A stretch of DNA of 64,000 nt from Paraflavitalea pollutisoli. GTDB taxonomy: Bacteria > Bacteroidota > Bacteroidia > Chitinophagales > Chitinophagaceae. Both the position numbers and the translations under genes were made by a program. The stretch spans positions 1-64,000 of the forward strand of contig NZ_JARKMX010000005.1 of NCBI RefSeq assembly GCF_029360705.1, read 5' to 3'. Shown in pieces: positions 33,121 through 42,823 of the stretch (positions are counted from its first letter, which is position 1; each line of letters begins with the position of its first letter). The notes under the pieces were generated by a model. That model saw only the letters and a program-made list of their open reading frames with translations, searched no databases and was not told the DNA's origin.

Positions 33121-34356
33121 TTATAATTCCAGTAGGGTCTTCACCGGATCTTTGCCAAACAGCAACAATTCGGGATTTTCCAGCAATTCTTTCACTCTTA
33201 CCAGGAAGCTGACCGACTCACGACCGTCGATGATGCGGTGATCGTAACTGAGTGCCAGGTACATCATCGGTTTGATCACTACCTGACCATTGATCGCCAT
33301 GGGGCGCTCCTGGATCTTGTGCATGCCGAGGATCGCACTCTGAGGGAGATTGATGATCGGTGTGCTCATCAACGAACCAAACACACCACCGTTGGTGATG
33401 GTGAAGGTACCGCCTTGCAGCTCATCCATCGTCAACTTATTGTCTCTCGCCTTGCCAGCCAGTTCGATCACTTTCTTCTCGATGCCTGCCATACTGAGGC
33501 TTTCTACGTTGCGGATCACCGGTACGGTAAGACCGCGGGGTGTAGAAACAGCAATGGATATATCTGCATAGTCGTGGTAAACCAGTTGATCACCATCGAT
33601 ATAAGCGTTCACAGCGGGCCAGTCTTGCAGCGCAATGGCGCAAGCCTTGGCGAAGAAACTCATGAAGCCGAGGTTCACGCCATGTGCTTCCTTGAATTTA
33701 TCCTTGAACTTGGTACGTGCTTCCATCACACGCGACATGTCCACTTCATTGAAGGTGGTCAGCATCGCCGTTGTATTCTTGGATTCTACCAGGCGGCGCG
33801 AAATGGTTTTGCGCAGCTGGCTCATCTTCTCCTGACGTTTGTCGCGGTTGAACAGGGCTTTACCGCCAGTCACCTTACCGGGGTTTTGCAAAGCAGCCAG
33901 TACATCATCCTTAACGATCTTGCCCTGGTAACCTGTAGGGGTTACCGACTTGGGATCTACTTTTTTGTCGGCAATAATAGCGGCAGCAACAGGCGTTGCT
34001 TTCACATCATTGGCAGCAGCTGCAGGCGCTTGCACAGCAGGCTTTGTGTCGGCAGCAGGAGCAGTCTTGGGTTCTTCTTTTTTCGCAGCAGCGGCGGGTG
34101 CAGCAGCACCTTCCGGCTTGGCAGCCGCATCATCAATAGTAGCCAGTACGTCACCGATGTTGAGGGTGTCGCCTTCCTGGGCGCCACGCTTCAGCACACC
34201 GGCTTTCTCGGCGTTCACTTCGAAAGTAGCTTTTTCACTTTCCAGTTCTGCAATCACTTCATCCCTTTCTACATAATCACCATCATTCTTTACCCATTTG
34301 AGCAAAGTCACTTCGCTGATTGATTCGCCTACAGTCGGAACTTTAATATCGATCAT
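33121..34356 (-). CDS. sucB: Dihydrolipoyllysine succinyltransferase (2-oxoglutarate dehydrogenase E2)
   Basis: This 411-aa E2 subunit has a lipoyl domain at residues 1-77 with the lipoylated Lys in [11 protein letters not shown]. An Ala/Pro/Lys-rich flexible linker comes next, then a peripheral subunit-binding domain near 130-165 ([24 protein letters not shown] region). The catalytic acyltransferase domain ends with [11 protein letters not shown], containing the His and Asp of the active site. It transfers the succinyl group to CoA in the TCA cycle. It lies 161 nt downstream of sucA on the same strand and shares its terminator. A single lipoyl domain is usual for SucB. Confidence 0.95.
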   Translation of the reverse strand: MIDIKVPTVGESISEVTLLKWVKNDGDYVERDEVIAELESEKATFEVNAEKAGVLKRGAQEGDTLNIGDVLATIDDAAAKPEGAAAPAAAAKKEEPKTAPAADTKPAVQAPAAAANDVKATPVAAAIIADKKVDPKSVTPTGYQGKIVKDDVLAALQNPGKVTGGKALFNRDKRQEKMSQLRKTISRRLVESKNTTAMLTTFNEVDMSRVMEARTKFKDKFKEAHGVNLGFMSFFAKACAIALQDWPAVNAYIDGDQLVYHDYADISIAVSTPRGLTVPVIRNVESLSMAGIEKKVIELAGKARDNKLTMDELQGGTFTITNGGVFGSLMSTPIINLPQSAILGMHKIQERPMAINGQVVIKPMMYLALSYDHRIIDGRESVSFLVRVKELLENPELLLFGKDPVKTLLEL

Positions 34357-34517
34357 ATAGTATGTTTCTTAGTTGGGTCCGTTTGTCCGGAACCTTACAA
34401 ATATCGGCTTTGTTCTGATTCGGATATTAGTCAATTTTAGCGTGAAATTGACCCCGAATCGCACTTCCTTCTTTTATTGATTTCTTATTACCCGATGAAC
34501 CAGCTGGCTCATGAGTA

Positions 34518-37265
34518 TTAGATCGAAAACGCTGTATCGATGATCTCCGTTTGCTCCTGCGTATGCACCTTCATGTAACCGGTGGCCGTCGACGCCGAAG
34601 GCTGCCGGCTGATCACACCATAGTTGATCGACTTCAGGTTCATTTGCAGGAACGAGGCAGCGCCCATGTTCAACGGCTCTTCCTGCACCCAGAACCAGGT
34701 AGCCTTGCTGTACTTGGCATACAGGGCTTCCAGTTGCTTAAGCGGCAGCGGATACAGTTGCTCCACGCGAATGATCGCAGTGTCCTTCCTGTTCTCTTTC
34801 TGCTGACGCTCGGCCAGGTCGAAATATACTTTCCCGCTACAGAACAATACCTTCTTCACGTCATCGGCATTACCTGCAAAAACATCATCGATCACCTCTT
34901 TAAAACCACCTTGCGTAAACTCCTGCGTGGTCGAGTAAGTACCCGGGTGACGCAGGTTGGCCTTGGGGCTGAAGTTGATCCATGGCTTGCGGAAGTTCCA
35001 GGCCAACTGACGACGCAATGCATGGAAGAAGTTCGAAGCTGTCGTAATATTGGTAGCTACCATATTGAGCTCGGCACACATTTGCAGGAACCTTTCCATC
35101 CGCGCACTGCTGTGCTCGGGACCTTGTCCTTCATAACCGTGCGGCAACAACATGCCCACTCCATTCATGCGGTTCCATTTCTGTTCGCCGGCGGCGATGA
35201 ACTGATCGATCATCGTTTGCGCGCCGTTACAGAAGTCACCGAACTGTGCCTCCCACAACACCAGGGCATTGGGGTTGGCCATGGAATAACCATATTCAAA
35301 ACCCAGTACACCGTATTCGCTCAACAGCGAGTTGTAAATACGGAACTGGCCGGTAGCACCGGGAATATTGCTGAGGCGGCTATAAGCTTTGTCGGTATTC
35401 TCGTCGCGCAGTACAGCGTGACGGTGAGAGAAGGTACCACGGCGTACGTCCTGTCCGCTCATGCGCACATCCTTGCCTTCCAGCAACAGACTACCATAAG
35501 CCAGCAACTCGCCGGTAGCCCAATCTACTTTACCCTCTTCGTTGAAGAGCTTCACTTTATCCTGCAGGATCTTTTCTACTTTCTTCAAAGGTTTGAAGTC
35601 GGCAGGCCAGGTCATCAGGGCGTCGAATACTTTCTTGAAATCGTCGTTGTTGATCGCGGTAACAGGGCTGGCATCGAAATCTTCGCTGGTCGCCTTGCGT
35701 AAGCTCTTCCAGTCCAGTTCAGGCTGCTGGTAATGATAGGGAAGCGGTTTTTGCTTCACTTCATCCAAACGCTCCTGTAGATCGGCCCAGAATTTCTTCT
35801 CCATCTCCTTCGCCATTTCCTTGGCATCCACTTCACCGTTTTCCAACAGGAAGTTAGTGTATACTTCACGGGGATTGGCGTGTTTTTCGATCAGTCCATA
35901 CAACTGAGGTTGTGTGAACTTGGGGTCATCTCCTTCGTTGTGACCATGTCTGCGGTAACAAACCAGGTCAATGAATACGTCGGTGTTGAACTCCTGGCGG
36001 TAGCGGGTAGCGATCTCTACGCACTTCACCACCGCTTCGGCATCGTCACCATTCACGTGCATCACCGGAGCCTGGATCATCGCCGCTAAAGAAGTACAGT
36101 AGTCGGCGCTACGGGCATCTTCAAAATCGGTCGTGAAACCAATTTGGTTGTTGATCACAAAGTGAATGGTACCACCGGTATAATAACCATCAAGCTCACT
36201 CATTTGTACCACTTCATATACGATACCCTGACCGGCTACGGAAGCATCACCATGAATGAGGATGGGGAGGATCTTGTCAAAATCGCTGGCATACAGCACA
36301 TCGGCCTTGGCGCGGGCAAAACCTACCACCACCGGGTCCACCGCTTCGAGGTGCGAAGGGTTGGGCATCAGCTTCAGGTGAATGGTCTTGTTGTTGGGCG
36401 TTTGCACTTCGCTGCCATAACCCATATGGTATTTCACGTCACCACTACCCATGGTCTGGTCCAGCTTGGCAGTACCTTCAAACTCGCTGAAGATCTGCTC
36501 GTAGGTCTTGCCCATGATATTGGCTAGTACGTTGAGACGACCGCGGTGTGCCATACCGATCACCACTTCCTGCACGTTGTGGTCCGCAGCGGTATTGATG
36601 ATCGCGTCGAGGGCAGCAATGGTCGATTCACCTCCTTCGAGGGAGAAGCGTTTCTGACCAATGTATTTGGTATGCAGGAATTTTTCGAACAGTACGCCCT
36701 GGTTCAGCTTTTCCAGGATCCGCTTTTTCTGCGTCACAGCGATGGGCTTGCTGAAATTTCGCTCCATCTCGTTAGTCAGCCAGTCGACCTTTTTCTGGTC
36801 GCTGATGTATTTGAATTCGGTACCTACATGACCTGCATAGCAGGTTTGCAGGTGTGCGAGGATCTTGCGCAGGGTGGTAGTACCCAGGCCAATCATATTG
36901 CCGGCATGGTAGGTTTTATCGAGGTCTTCTTCGGTGAAACCAAAGAAAGCGAGGTCGAGATTCGCGCCCCGGTCCTTGCGTGGCCGGATGGGGTTTGTTT
37001 TGGCAATCAGGTGACCTTTATTGCGATATCCGAGAATGAGACGGTATGCACCTACCTCTTTTTTCCAGTCGATGCCACCGGCAACACCGGTTTCTGCAGT
37101 GGCAGTACCGTTGACGCCGGCCTTCCCTTCACCTACGGCAAAGTCAAAACCCTCAAAAAATTTCTTAAGCTCCGGATCCACCGTATTGGGGTCTTTCACA
37201 AAATCCTGGTAGAGACTCTCAATAAAAGCCGGAGATGAACTGGTGATGTACGAAAAGTCCTTCAT
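34518..37265 (-). CDS. sucA: 2-oxoglutarate dehydrogenase E1 (thiamine diphosphate-dependent)
   Basis: This 915-aa E1 subunit decarboxylates 2-oxoglutarate using thiamine diphosphate. The N-terminal segment FIESLYQDFVKDPNTVDPEL is typical. The thiamine-binding half contains GMAHRGRLNVLAN, HGDASVAGQGIVYEV and NNQIGFTT, and the transketolase-like half contains FSHRHAVLRDE and LPHGYEGQGPEHSSARMERFL. Length matches the family. It is the first gene of the sucA-sucB pair; the E3 component is not in the window. A -7 box lies at 37315-37322, about 50 nt upstream. Confidence 0.96.
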   Translation of the reverse strand: MKDFSYITSSSPAFIESLYQDFVKDPNTVDPELKKFFEGFDFAVGEGKAGVNGTATAETGVAGGIDWKKEVGAYRLILGYRNKGHLIAKTNPIRPRKDRGANLDLAFFGFTEEDLDKTYHAGNMIGLGTTTLRKILAHLQTCYAGHVGTEFKYISDQKKVDWLTNEMERNFSKPIAVTQKKRILEKLNQGVLFEKFLHTKYIGQKRFSLEGGESTIAALDAIINTAADHNVQEVVIGMAHRGRLNVLANIMGKTYEQIFSEFEGTAKLDQTMGSGDVKYHMGYGSEVQTPNNKTIHLKLMPNPSHLEAVDPVVVGFARAKADVLYASDFDKILPILIHGDASVAGQGIVYEVVQMSELDGYYTGGTIHFVINNQIGFTTDFEDARSADYCTSLAAMIQAPVMHVNGDDAEAVVKCVEIATRYRQEFNTDVFIDLVCYRRHGHNEGDDPKFTQPQLYGLIEKHANPREVYTNFLLENGEVDAKEMAKEMEKKFWADLQERLDEVKQKPLPYHYQQPELDWKSLRKATSEDFDASPVTAINNDDFKKVFDALMTWPADFKPLKKVEKILQDKVKLFNEEGKVDWATGELLAYGSLLLEGKDVRMSGQDVRRGTFSHRHAVLRDENTDKAYSRLSNIPGATGQFRIYNSLLSEYGVLGFEYGYSMANPNALVLWEAQFGDFCNGAQTMIDQFIAAGEQKWNRMNGVGMLLPHGYEGQGPEHSSARMERFLQMCAELNMVATNITTASNFFHALRRQLAWNFRKPWINFSPKANLRHPGTYSTTQEFTQGGFKEVIDDVFAGNADDVKKVLFCSGKVYFDLAERQQKENRKDTAIIRVEQLYPLPLKQLEALYAKYSKATWFWVQEEPLNMGAASFLQMNLKSINYGVISRQPSASTATGYMKVHTQEQTEIIDTAFSI

Positions 37266-37314
37266 GAAGAAGCCATTGAATGCTAAAAGAATATAGGTAT
37301 TTGAAATCGGGGTA

Positions 37315-37322
37315 CAAATATA
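37315..37322 (-). promoter_or_regulatory. -7 promoter box of sucA
   Basis: The minus strand reads TATATTTG, an exact TAnnTTTG match, giving a leader of about 45 nt before the sucA ATG. Confidence 0.6.
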
Positions 37323-37480
37323 GCCACGAATGTCTGATTAACAGAGGTTGGGGCTATTTTATTGCATTTAGATAACAGGGAATGAGGTTAGGTTGTTTGA
37401 ACACCGCAACAGTGCTAAATCCCAGGCGATGCATTAAATTCGCTTTAATTCGATCGTTTTTGGAAAATAAAGACCTTTTA

Positions 37481-37512
37481 TTTTGATAATTCCATGATGA
37501 CTCCTACCTTTG
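37481..37512 (+). promoter_or_regulatory. rpsT promoter (-33/-7)
   Basis: TTTTG (37481-37485) and TACCTTTG (37505-37512) are 19 nt apart, the clearest Bacteroidota promoter in the window. The leader to the rpsT ATG at 37537 is about 20 nt. Confidence 0.8.
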
Positions 37513-37536
37513 CCGTCCTAAATTTTTCGAAAGACA

Positions 37537-37800
37537 ATGGCAAATCATAAGGCTACCAAAAAAGATGTGCGTCAGGCTACAAAACGCAGGGAAAGAAATA
37601 AGTATTACGGAAAAACTACCCGTAATGCCATCCGTGACCTGAAAGCGCTGAAGACTGGTAAGGAAGCTGCTGACCAACTGCCTGATGTTGCCTCTATGAT
37701 CGATAAACTCGCTAAAAGAGGTATCATTCACAAGAACAAAGCAGCCAACCTGAAAAGCAAGCTCACTAAGAAAGTGAACGCACTGGCTGCAGCTAAATAG
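37537..37800 (+). CDS. rpsT: 30S ribosomal protein S20
   Basis: This 87-aa, lysine-rich, all-helical protein has the S20 start MANHKATKKDVRQATKR. It carries the conserved RNKYYGKTTRNAIRDL and GIIHKNKAANLKSKL segments, the latter binding 16S rRNA. It is expressed as a single gene between a strong promoter and a strong terminator. It is divergent from sucA. Confidence 0.97.
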   Translation: MANHKATKKDVRQATKRRERNKYYGKTTRNAIRDLKALKTGKEAADQLPDVASMIDKLAKRGIIHKNKAANLKSKLTKKVNALAAAK

Positions 37801-37830
37801 TTTTTTCCGAAACTCTTTATAAAGCAACGC

Positions 37831-37862
37831 TAGTCCCGTCCTCGTGACGGGACTATTTTTTT
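37831..37862 (+). terminator. Terminator of rpsT
   Basis: A perfect 10-bp stem TAGTCCCGTC-CTCGT-GACGGGACTA is followed by a run of T. Confidence 0.95.
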
Positions 37863-38294
37863 TGCCCAAACGTAACTAATTCATTATCAATAGAACGAGC
37901 ACCGTATTGGGTATTGATACCATTCGCCAGGTCAGCAGCCCTTCCCCGCTGCGCACCGAAACACTTCATCCAAAAGGCCATTCTCCATCGGTTACACAAC
38001 CTTCAAAATGACTTGCAGATCGTCACAAGCGGTGGCAGCCGCTTCGACGTAATGTCTATCCGGGCAGATTCATCCCCCTATCAACTCCCCGAGTTGCTCC
38101 AGCAAGCTTACTGATTACAAACTCACCACAACAGGCCACTTTTTTCGCCTGCCTGCCGCCCTTCCCCTTTCTGTGACCAATCACCCGCAAACGACTTTTC
38201 AAACCACTATCCGGGCACAATCACCTATCTGATCCGTCGTCAACCTGCGCGGCCTGTTGCGGGCTTCTTCCTCCTATCTTAAACCTCCCATCCC
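37863..38294. other. Gene-free intergenic region
   Basis: Between rpsT and the fold-back repeat, no frame has a convincing start or family. The sequence is pyrimidine-rich near its right end. No RNA element was recognised. Confidence 0.5.
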
Positions 38295-38374
38295 AGGGTC
38301 ATCCTAGGGTCATCCTAGGGTTATCCTTGGGTCATCCTTGGGTTTTATCCCTACCATGACCCTGAGATGACCCT
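38295..38374. repeat. Fold-back element built from 11-nt tandem repeats
   Basis: Five units of AGGGTCATCCT or close variants run head-to-tail at 38295-38350 (starts 38295, 38306, 38317, 38328, 38339). Inverted copies, ATGACCCTGAGATGACCCT, follow at 38356-38374. The first 19 nt (38295-38313) can pair with those 19 nt at 17 positions, leaving a 42-nt loop. The palindromic, repeat-built form resembles REP/MITE-like elements. There are no spacers, so it is not a CRISPR array. Confidence 0.65.
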
Positions 38375-38525
38375 ACCTATACCCTTGGTAAACCCTAAGA
38401 AGGCAGGACCTATCCCGAACGAACATTCCTCCTACAGGCCATCGATCGCTGCGTTTACCCAACCCATAGCCAATCCGGTACGTCAATGCAGCAACACGGT
38501 CATTTTGCCCCACAACACCATTTCT

Positions 38526-40754
38526 ATGAAATTGAATTCCCTCCGCCTGCTCGCCCTGGCCAGTTTGCTGGCAAGTTGCCATATCACCTGCGCCCAGCCC
38601 TCCCCCCTTTCCCCCGATCCCTGGAACCTGGGGTTCGAGCGATCCGCCCCCGGCAATAGCTCCTTTGCCCCCTGGACACGCACCGCCTTCCAGGACCGGC
38701 ATTACACCATTACGGTCGATAGCACGGAAGTGCAGGAAGGGAGATATGCCCTCGTCATACGCTATACACCCGAAGCTGCCAACCCTTCGGAAGGGCAGGT
38801 CACCAATACCCTTTCCATCGACGTACCCTGCGACACGCTAACCCTGTCGCTGTATGCCAAATGCACCGGTCCACTGAAGGAAGCTATAGTAGGCTTCAAC
38901 CTGTTTCAGGACCGGGGAGAAAAAAAGGTAATACAGCGAGGTTTTAAGATTGCCGAATCGGCCAACTGGGTTCACTATACGACCAAAATGCCCTTGGGTG
39001 ACCTGCGGTTCCCTACAGACCATCTGCGCATTTCAGCCTATTACATCGGAAAGGGTAGTCTGTCGCTGGATAATATTTCCATACTGGCCGATGGAAAACC
39101 CCTGTACGCCACTCGTTCGGCGTGCTCGCCCATCGGCGAAACCATCACCCCACTCACGCCTGCACAGGTCACCTACCTGGCGTTGCTGGGCAAGGCCTGG
39201 GGATACCTGAAATATTATCATCCCCTGGTCGCCAAAGGACAATTCAATTGGGATGGAGAACTGATGCGCCTGCTGCCCCGGGTAAAAGCAGCCAACAATG
39301 ACGAAACCTTCAGTGGGGAACTACTGAGCTGGATCGATGGACTGGGTCCGGTGCCACCCTGCAAAAAATGCGACGCCGCCGTACCCGATGGCTTGCAGAC
39401 CATGAATATCGACCTAAGATGGATGAAGGATTCCCACTTCAACCAGGCCCTGCAAAACAAATGGCAGGAACTGCTCATCAACCGGCACCGCGAAACCGGC
39501 GTTTACGCAACCTATGACCCAGCCAGCAATGTGTCGGTCAAAGACATGGAGTATAATTGGCGGGAAGCTGAATACCCCAGCGAAGCTTATCGCCTGCTGA
39601 GCCTCTTTCGTTACTGGAATATTATCCAATACTTTGCCCCCAACAAACACATCATCGGACGTGACTGGAATGAAGTACTCGAAGCCTTTTTGCCCCGGAT
39701 AGCAGAAGCCAGGGATTCATTGGCTTACCATACGGCATTGTTTGCCTTTATTCATAGTGTCCGGGATAACCATGCCAGTAGCTACTCGCCCGTGATCAAC
39801 AAAGCATACAACCATTATTTGCCCTACACTTTTACCATCATCAACCAGCAACTGGTGGTGAAAGGCGTTTACAACGATTCATTGGCCAGGGCCGGTGGCT
39901 TACAAAAAGGAGATATCATTGAGCAGATAGAAGGCCAATCCGTACAAGACCTGGTGGCTGCCAGAAAAGGCCTTACAGGCGGTTCCAATGAAACAGGGGA
40001 ATGGCACCTGCTGAATGCTATGAACAAGATCACCGGTGGCAACACGACGAAGATCAACGTTACTATCAGGCGTGCAGGTACCGCTGCTACTTATCAACTC
40101 ACCCGTTACCCATTCGCACAGCTTCGTTACCAACGGCCGCTGGATACGGTACTCCATAAAATATTGCCCGGCAATATTGGCTACCTCAACATGGGCCTAC
40201 TCACCGTTTCTCAAGTCGATCAGATCATGCCGCTCTTGCAAGATACCCGTGCCATTATTTTTGATATCCGCAATTACCCACGTAGTACCGCCAAACATGT
40301 CGTTGAATACCTGCTTGCTGGTGAAGTTCCGTTTGCCACCTGCACCTATCCCTCCTTTGCATACCCCGGCGCCTTTCAATCGACCTTACCGCTCAAATGC
40401 GGGCCTTCCACCCCGAACCGCCGCGGAAAGTTTCTGTACGCCGGAAAAGTGATCGTGCTGGTCAACGAAACCACCCAAAGCCATGCCGAGTGGAGTACCA
40501 TGATGTTTCAGACAGTGCCAGGCTGCCATACCATGGGCAGCCAGACGGCTGGTTCCGACGGCAACGTATCCCGAATACCGATACCCGGAGGGTACACCGC
40601 CTTTATGACCGGACTGGGCGTGTATTATCCAGACTCCACCCCTACACAAAGAGTAGGCGTCAAAATAGATCAGGTAGTAAAACCTACCCTGCAAGGCGTG
40701 ATCGATGGAAAAGATGAAGTGCTGGAAGCGGCGATACAGTATGCCGGCAATTAG
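38526..40754 (+). CDS. S41 family (tail-specific) peptidase with PDZ domain
   Basis: This 742-aa exported peptidase has a signal region with LLASCHITCAQ; it may be an SPII lipoprotein (Cys at LASC) or be cleaved after CAQ. A jelly-roll-like N-terminal domain follows (about 25-190), then a helical region and a PDZ domain (about 440-520: AGGLQKGDIIEQIEGQSVQD). The S41 core contains IGYLNMGLLTVSQVD, AIIFDIRNYPR and NETTQSHAEWSTM, with Ser652 as likely nucleophile. The frame extends upstream to 38367 through the repeat element; the ATG at 38526 starts the signal peptide. The stop codon overlaps the convergent glycosyltransferase gene by 4 nt. Confidence 0.86.
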   Translation: MKLNSLRLLALASLLASCHITCAQPSPLSPDPWNLGFERSAPGNSSFAPWTRTAFQDRHYTITVDSTEVQEGRYALVIRYTPEAANPSEGQVTNTLSIDVPCDTLTLSLYAKCTGPLKEAIVGFNLFQDRGEKKVIQRGFKIAESANWVHYTTKMPLGDLRFPTDHLRISAYYIGKGSLSLDNISILADGKPLYATRSACSPIGETITPLTPAQVTYLALLGKAWGYLKYYHPLVAKGQFNWDGELMRLLPRVKAANNDETFSGELLSWIDGLGPVPPCKKCDAAVPDGLQTMNIDLRWMKDSHFNQALQNKWQELLINRHRETGVYATYDPASNVSVKDMEYNWREAEYPSEAYRLLSLFRYWNIIQYFAPNKHIIGRDWNEVLEAFLPRIAEARDSLAYHTALFAFIHSVRDNHASSYSPVINKAYNHYLPYTFTIINQQLVVKGVYNDSLARAGGLQKGDIIEQIEGQSVQDLVAARKGLTGGSNETGEWHLLNAMNKITGGNTTKINVTIRRAGTAATYQLTRYPFAQLRYQRPLDTVLHKILPGNIGYLNMGLLTVSQVDQIMPLLQDTRAIIFDIRNYPRSTAKHVVEYLLAGEVPFATCTYPSFAYPGAFQSTLPLKCGPSTPNRRGKFLYAGKVIVLVNETTQSHAEWSTMMFQTVPGCHTMGSQTAGSDGNVSRIPIPGGYTAFMTGLGVYYPDSTPTQRVGVKIDQVVKPTLQGVIDGKDEVLEAAIQYAGN

Positions 40755-41785
40755 TCAGATTTGGTGGAAGAAGGGCTAAGAAAACGCTGGCGAAAGGCGA
40801 CGGCACGCCGGTAATGCTGTTCCATCAGTTTGAACTCCCGGTAGGATGCCAGCCGCAGGCGTAATAACATACGGTCCAGTTGCAGCGTGATGCCCCGATC
40901 CGTCGCATACGTTTTGCCCGGTGGAGAGACCATGAGGGCGGTCAATTTTCGTACGTGGTATCCAAAGCTCTTTAAAAGTTCCATGCGAAAGCTGGTCAAT
41001 GAGTTGTTACCTGTTTTAAGCAGGATTTTATAAGGCTCCAGTACAGCAAAGCAACGACTGCTTTCTTTGATATAGGTCTGGCAATACGTCTGGGTAAGTC
41101 TGCCCGAAGTAATAAAATGGTGAAACAATAGTCTATCATCGTACCAAACCTGGTAACCAGCCAGTGCGAGGGCATAACACAATTCATGATCTCCTCCAGA
41201 ACTCAGTTGATAGCCCAATCTGTCTGTCAATAATGGTTCAAATCCATGATTTAGCAGCTTTTCGTAAGCCGACCTACGAAGTACGGCTCCCGCCCCGTAT
41301 ACCAGGTGATCGGCAACCGCGCCACTTTGGGCTGCCTGAGCACCACCCGCGTAAAGATTAAAAGCTCCAAACCAGGAAGGCGGCGTTGATTCAAATGCAA
41401 AAACACCTAGACCGCCAAGGATACCGATGCGGGGATTCGCTTCCATGATCGAATAGGCATGTCGTACATAGTGTTCCGAAAGCCAGTTGTCGTCATCGCA
41501 CAAAATGATGTACTCGTAGGCTGCTTCCCGGAAACCCCGCTCGCGGGCATGGGTCAATCCCGGCCGTGGTTCATCAAACACTTTGAAAGTAAGACCGCTA
41601 TTAAAAGTCGACCATACACGTTGCGCGAAAGCAGCGCTATGATCCGTCGAAGCGTTATCAACCAGGATTACTTCACAGGATAAAAAATCAGGAAGCACCT
41701 GGGCAGCCAGGTGTTGTAGGGTTACCCGCAGCCTGTCGGCTCCGTTGTAGGTACAAATAAGGACCGTGACGCCTGCTTTTATCAA
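40751..41785 (-). CDS. Family 2 glycosyltransferase (second of two)
   Basis: This 344-aa GT-A fold enzyme has the nucleotide-sugar region VTVLICTYNGADRLRVTL at the N-terminus. A DxD-type metal site lies in ILCDDDNWLSEHY, and a GGDHELCYALALAG acceptor-side block follows. No membrane helix is seen; it probably acts at the cytoplasmic face, adding sugars to a lipid-linked glycan. Its start overlaps the preceding glycosyltransferase gene by 4 nt (ATGA-type coupling), so translation is probably coupled. It is the last gene of the export operon. Confidence 0.88.
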   Translation of the reverse strand: MIKAGVTVLICTYNGADRLRVTLQHLAAQVLPDFLSCEVILVDNASTDHSAAFAQRVWSTFNSGLTFKVFDEPRPGLTHARERGFREAAYEYIILCDDDNWLSEHYVRHAYSIMEANPRIGILGGLGVFAFESTPPSWFGAFNLYAGGAQAAQSGAVADHLVYGAGAVLRRSAYEKLLNHGFEPLLTDRLGYQLSSGGDHELCYALALAGYQVWYDDRLLFHHFITSGRLTQTYCQTYIKESSRCFAVLEPYKILLKTGNNSLTSFRMELLKSFGYHVRKLTALMVSPPGKTYATDRGITLQLDRMLLRLRLASYREFKLMEQHYRRAVAFRQRFLSPSSTKSD

Positions 41786-42801
41786 ATGTCTGATTGCTTT
41801 TTACGTGGAATAAATGAAGTAATATTCAAAGCCATCTTGGCGTACAACTTGGTGATCTTCCAGATCATCAAGGGGTCTGCATGCATCGACAAGGCTTCCC
41901 GTACCTGTACCCTCGCCCCTTGCTTATCGTGCAACCCATACCATAGGTCATTAGCGATCTTAATGCCATAATGCGCGTAAAACCTCATGGCTTCCCGATA
42001 CAACTCGTCTTGCCGCTCAACAGGCAGGTATTGCCGGATGGTCCCGATCACCCATTGCAGGTCCTGGAGATTTTTAGCACTGGCATAAGAACTCCCGGAG
42101 ATAGAATTTTTGTGGAGCCGGTACGCAGCGAGTACTGCAGGATCATAGGCTACCGGATATCGTTGCGCAATCCGCATCCACATTTCCCAATCCTCCCCAT
42201 AGTTTACTCCATAAAAGCCCCCCAGTTGTTCATAAACATGCCGTTTCACGGCCACTGTGCAAAACTGCAGCCGCTGTCGCTGGGCCAGGCGCAGGAGCCA
42301 ATCGTCCAGGACACCAGGCATGGACATTTCTTCATTCCGGTAATACAAAGGCTTGCCACTTTCACCCACATACACATAACGACAAAAAGCGGCTCCAATA
42401 CCGGGATATTTATCAAAGAGATGGTCCATTGCCTGGTAATAGCCAGGCTTTACCAGATCGTCGCCGTGTAATATATGTACGTAAATTCCCCGTGACCGAT
42501 TGATGCAGGTCTCGAAATTCCTGAGACTGCCCCGGTTTTGTGGCTGCCTGAAGTAATCCACCCTGCCTTGCCCGAGCCTGGACACGAGCGCTGCATAATC
42601 ACCATCCGAACTCCCGTCATCGATCACTTCGATCTGCATGTCCGCTGCTGCATAGCCTTGCAACAGAACTGAATTCAATGCCTCTTCCAGAAAACGATAG
42701 CAGTTGTACACGGGGATCATGACCGACCAGCGCGGACGGGTCATCCCTTCCGGCAACGGCAGTATGTGTGGTGGACGTTCTGGAATTCGGACTTCCTGCA
42801 T
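41782..42801 (-). CDS. Family 2 glycosyltransferase (first of two)
   Basis: This 339-aa GT-A enzyme has the start WSVMIPVYNCYRFLEEALNS, the motif IDDGSSDGD and the metal site LHGDDLVKPGYY. A C-terminal helical region contains RLHKNSISGSS, as in O-antigen and capsule sugar transferases. It lies 22 nt after the ABC ATPase gene and overlaps the next glycosyltransferase by 4 nt, so all four genes 44961-40751 form one operon. The sugar and acceptor are unknown. Confidence 0.88.
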   Translation of the reverse strand: MQEVRIPERPPHILPLPEGMTRPRWSVMIPVYNCYRFLEEALNSVLLQGYAAADMQIEVIDDGSSDGDYAALVSRLGQGRVDYFRQPQNRGSLRNFETCINRSRGIYVHILHGDDLVKPGYYQAMDHLFDKYPGIGAAFCRYVYVGESGKPLYYRNEEMSMPGVLDDWLLRLAQRQRLQFCTVAVKRHVYEQLGGFYGVNYGEDWEMWMRIAQRYPVAYDPAVLAAYRLHKNSISGSSYASAKNLQDLQWVIGTIRQYLPVERQDELYREAMRFYAHYGIKIANDLWYGLHDKQGARVQVREALSMHADPLMIWKITKLYAKMALNITSFIPRKKQSDI

Positions 42802-42823
42802 AGCTGCTTTTATCGTTGAAATG

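Noticed and set aside
33238-34323. 361-codon plus-strand frame opposite sucB
   Set aside because: It is an antisense shadow of a clear dihydrolipoyl succinyltransferase gene, with His/Leu-rich composition and no recognisable domain. Similar shadows opposite sucA (34551-35702, 36546-37238) and the A2M gene (53018-53917) were dropped for the same reason.
37914-38114. 66-codon plus-strand frame after rpsT
   Set aside because: It starts with TTG, has no promoter or ribosome-binding site and no family resemblance.
38295-38350. Tandem repeats considered as a CRISPR array
   Set aside because: Units are 11 nt and contiguous, with no spacers and no cas genes nearby.
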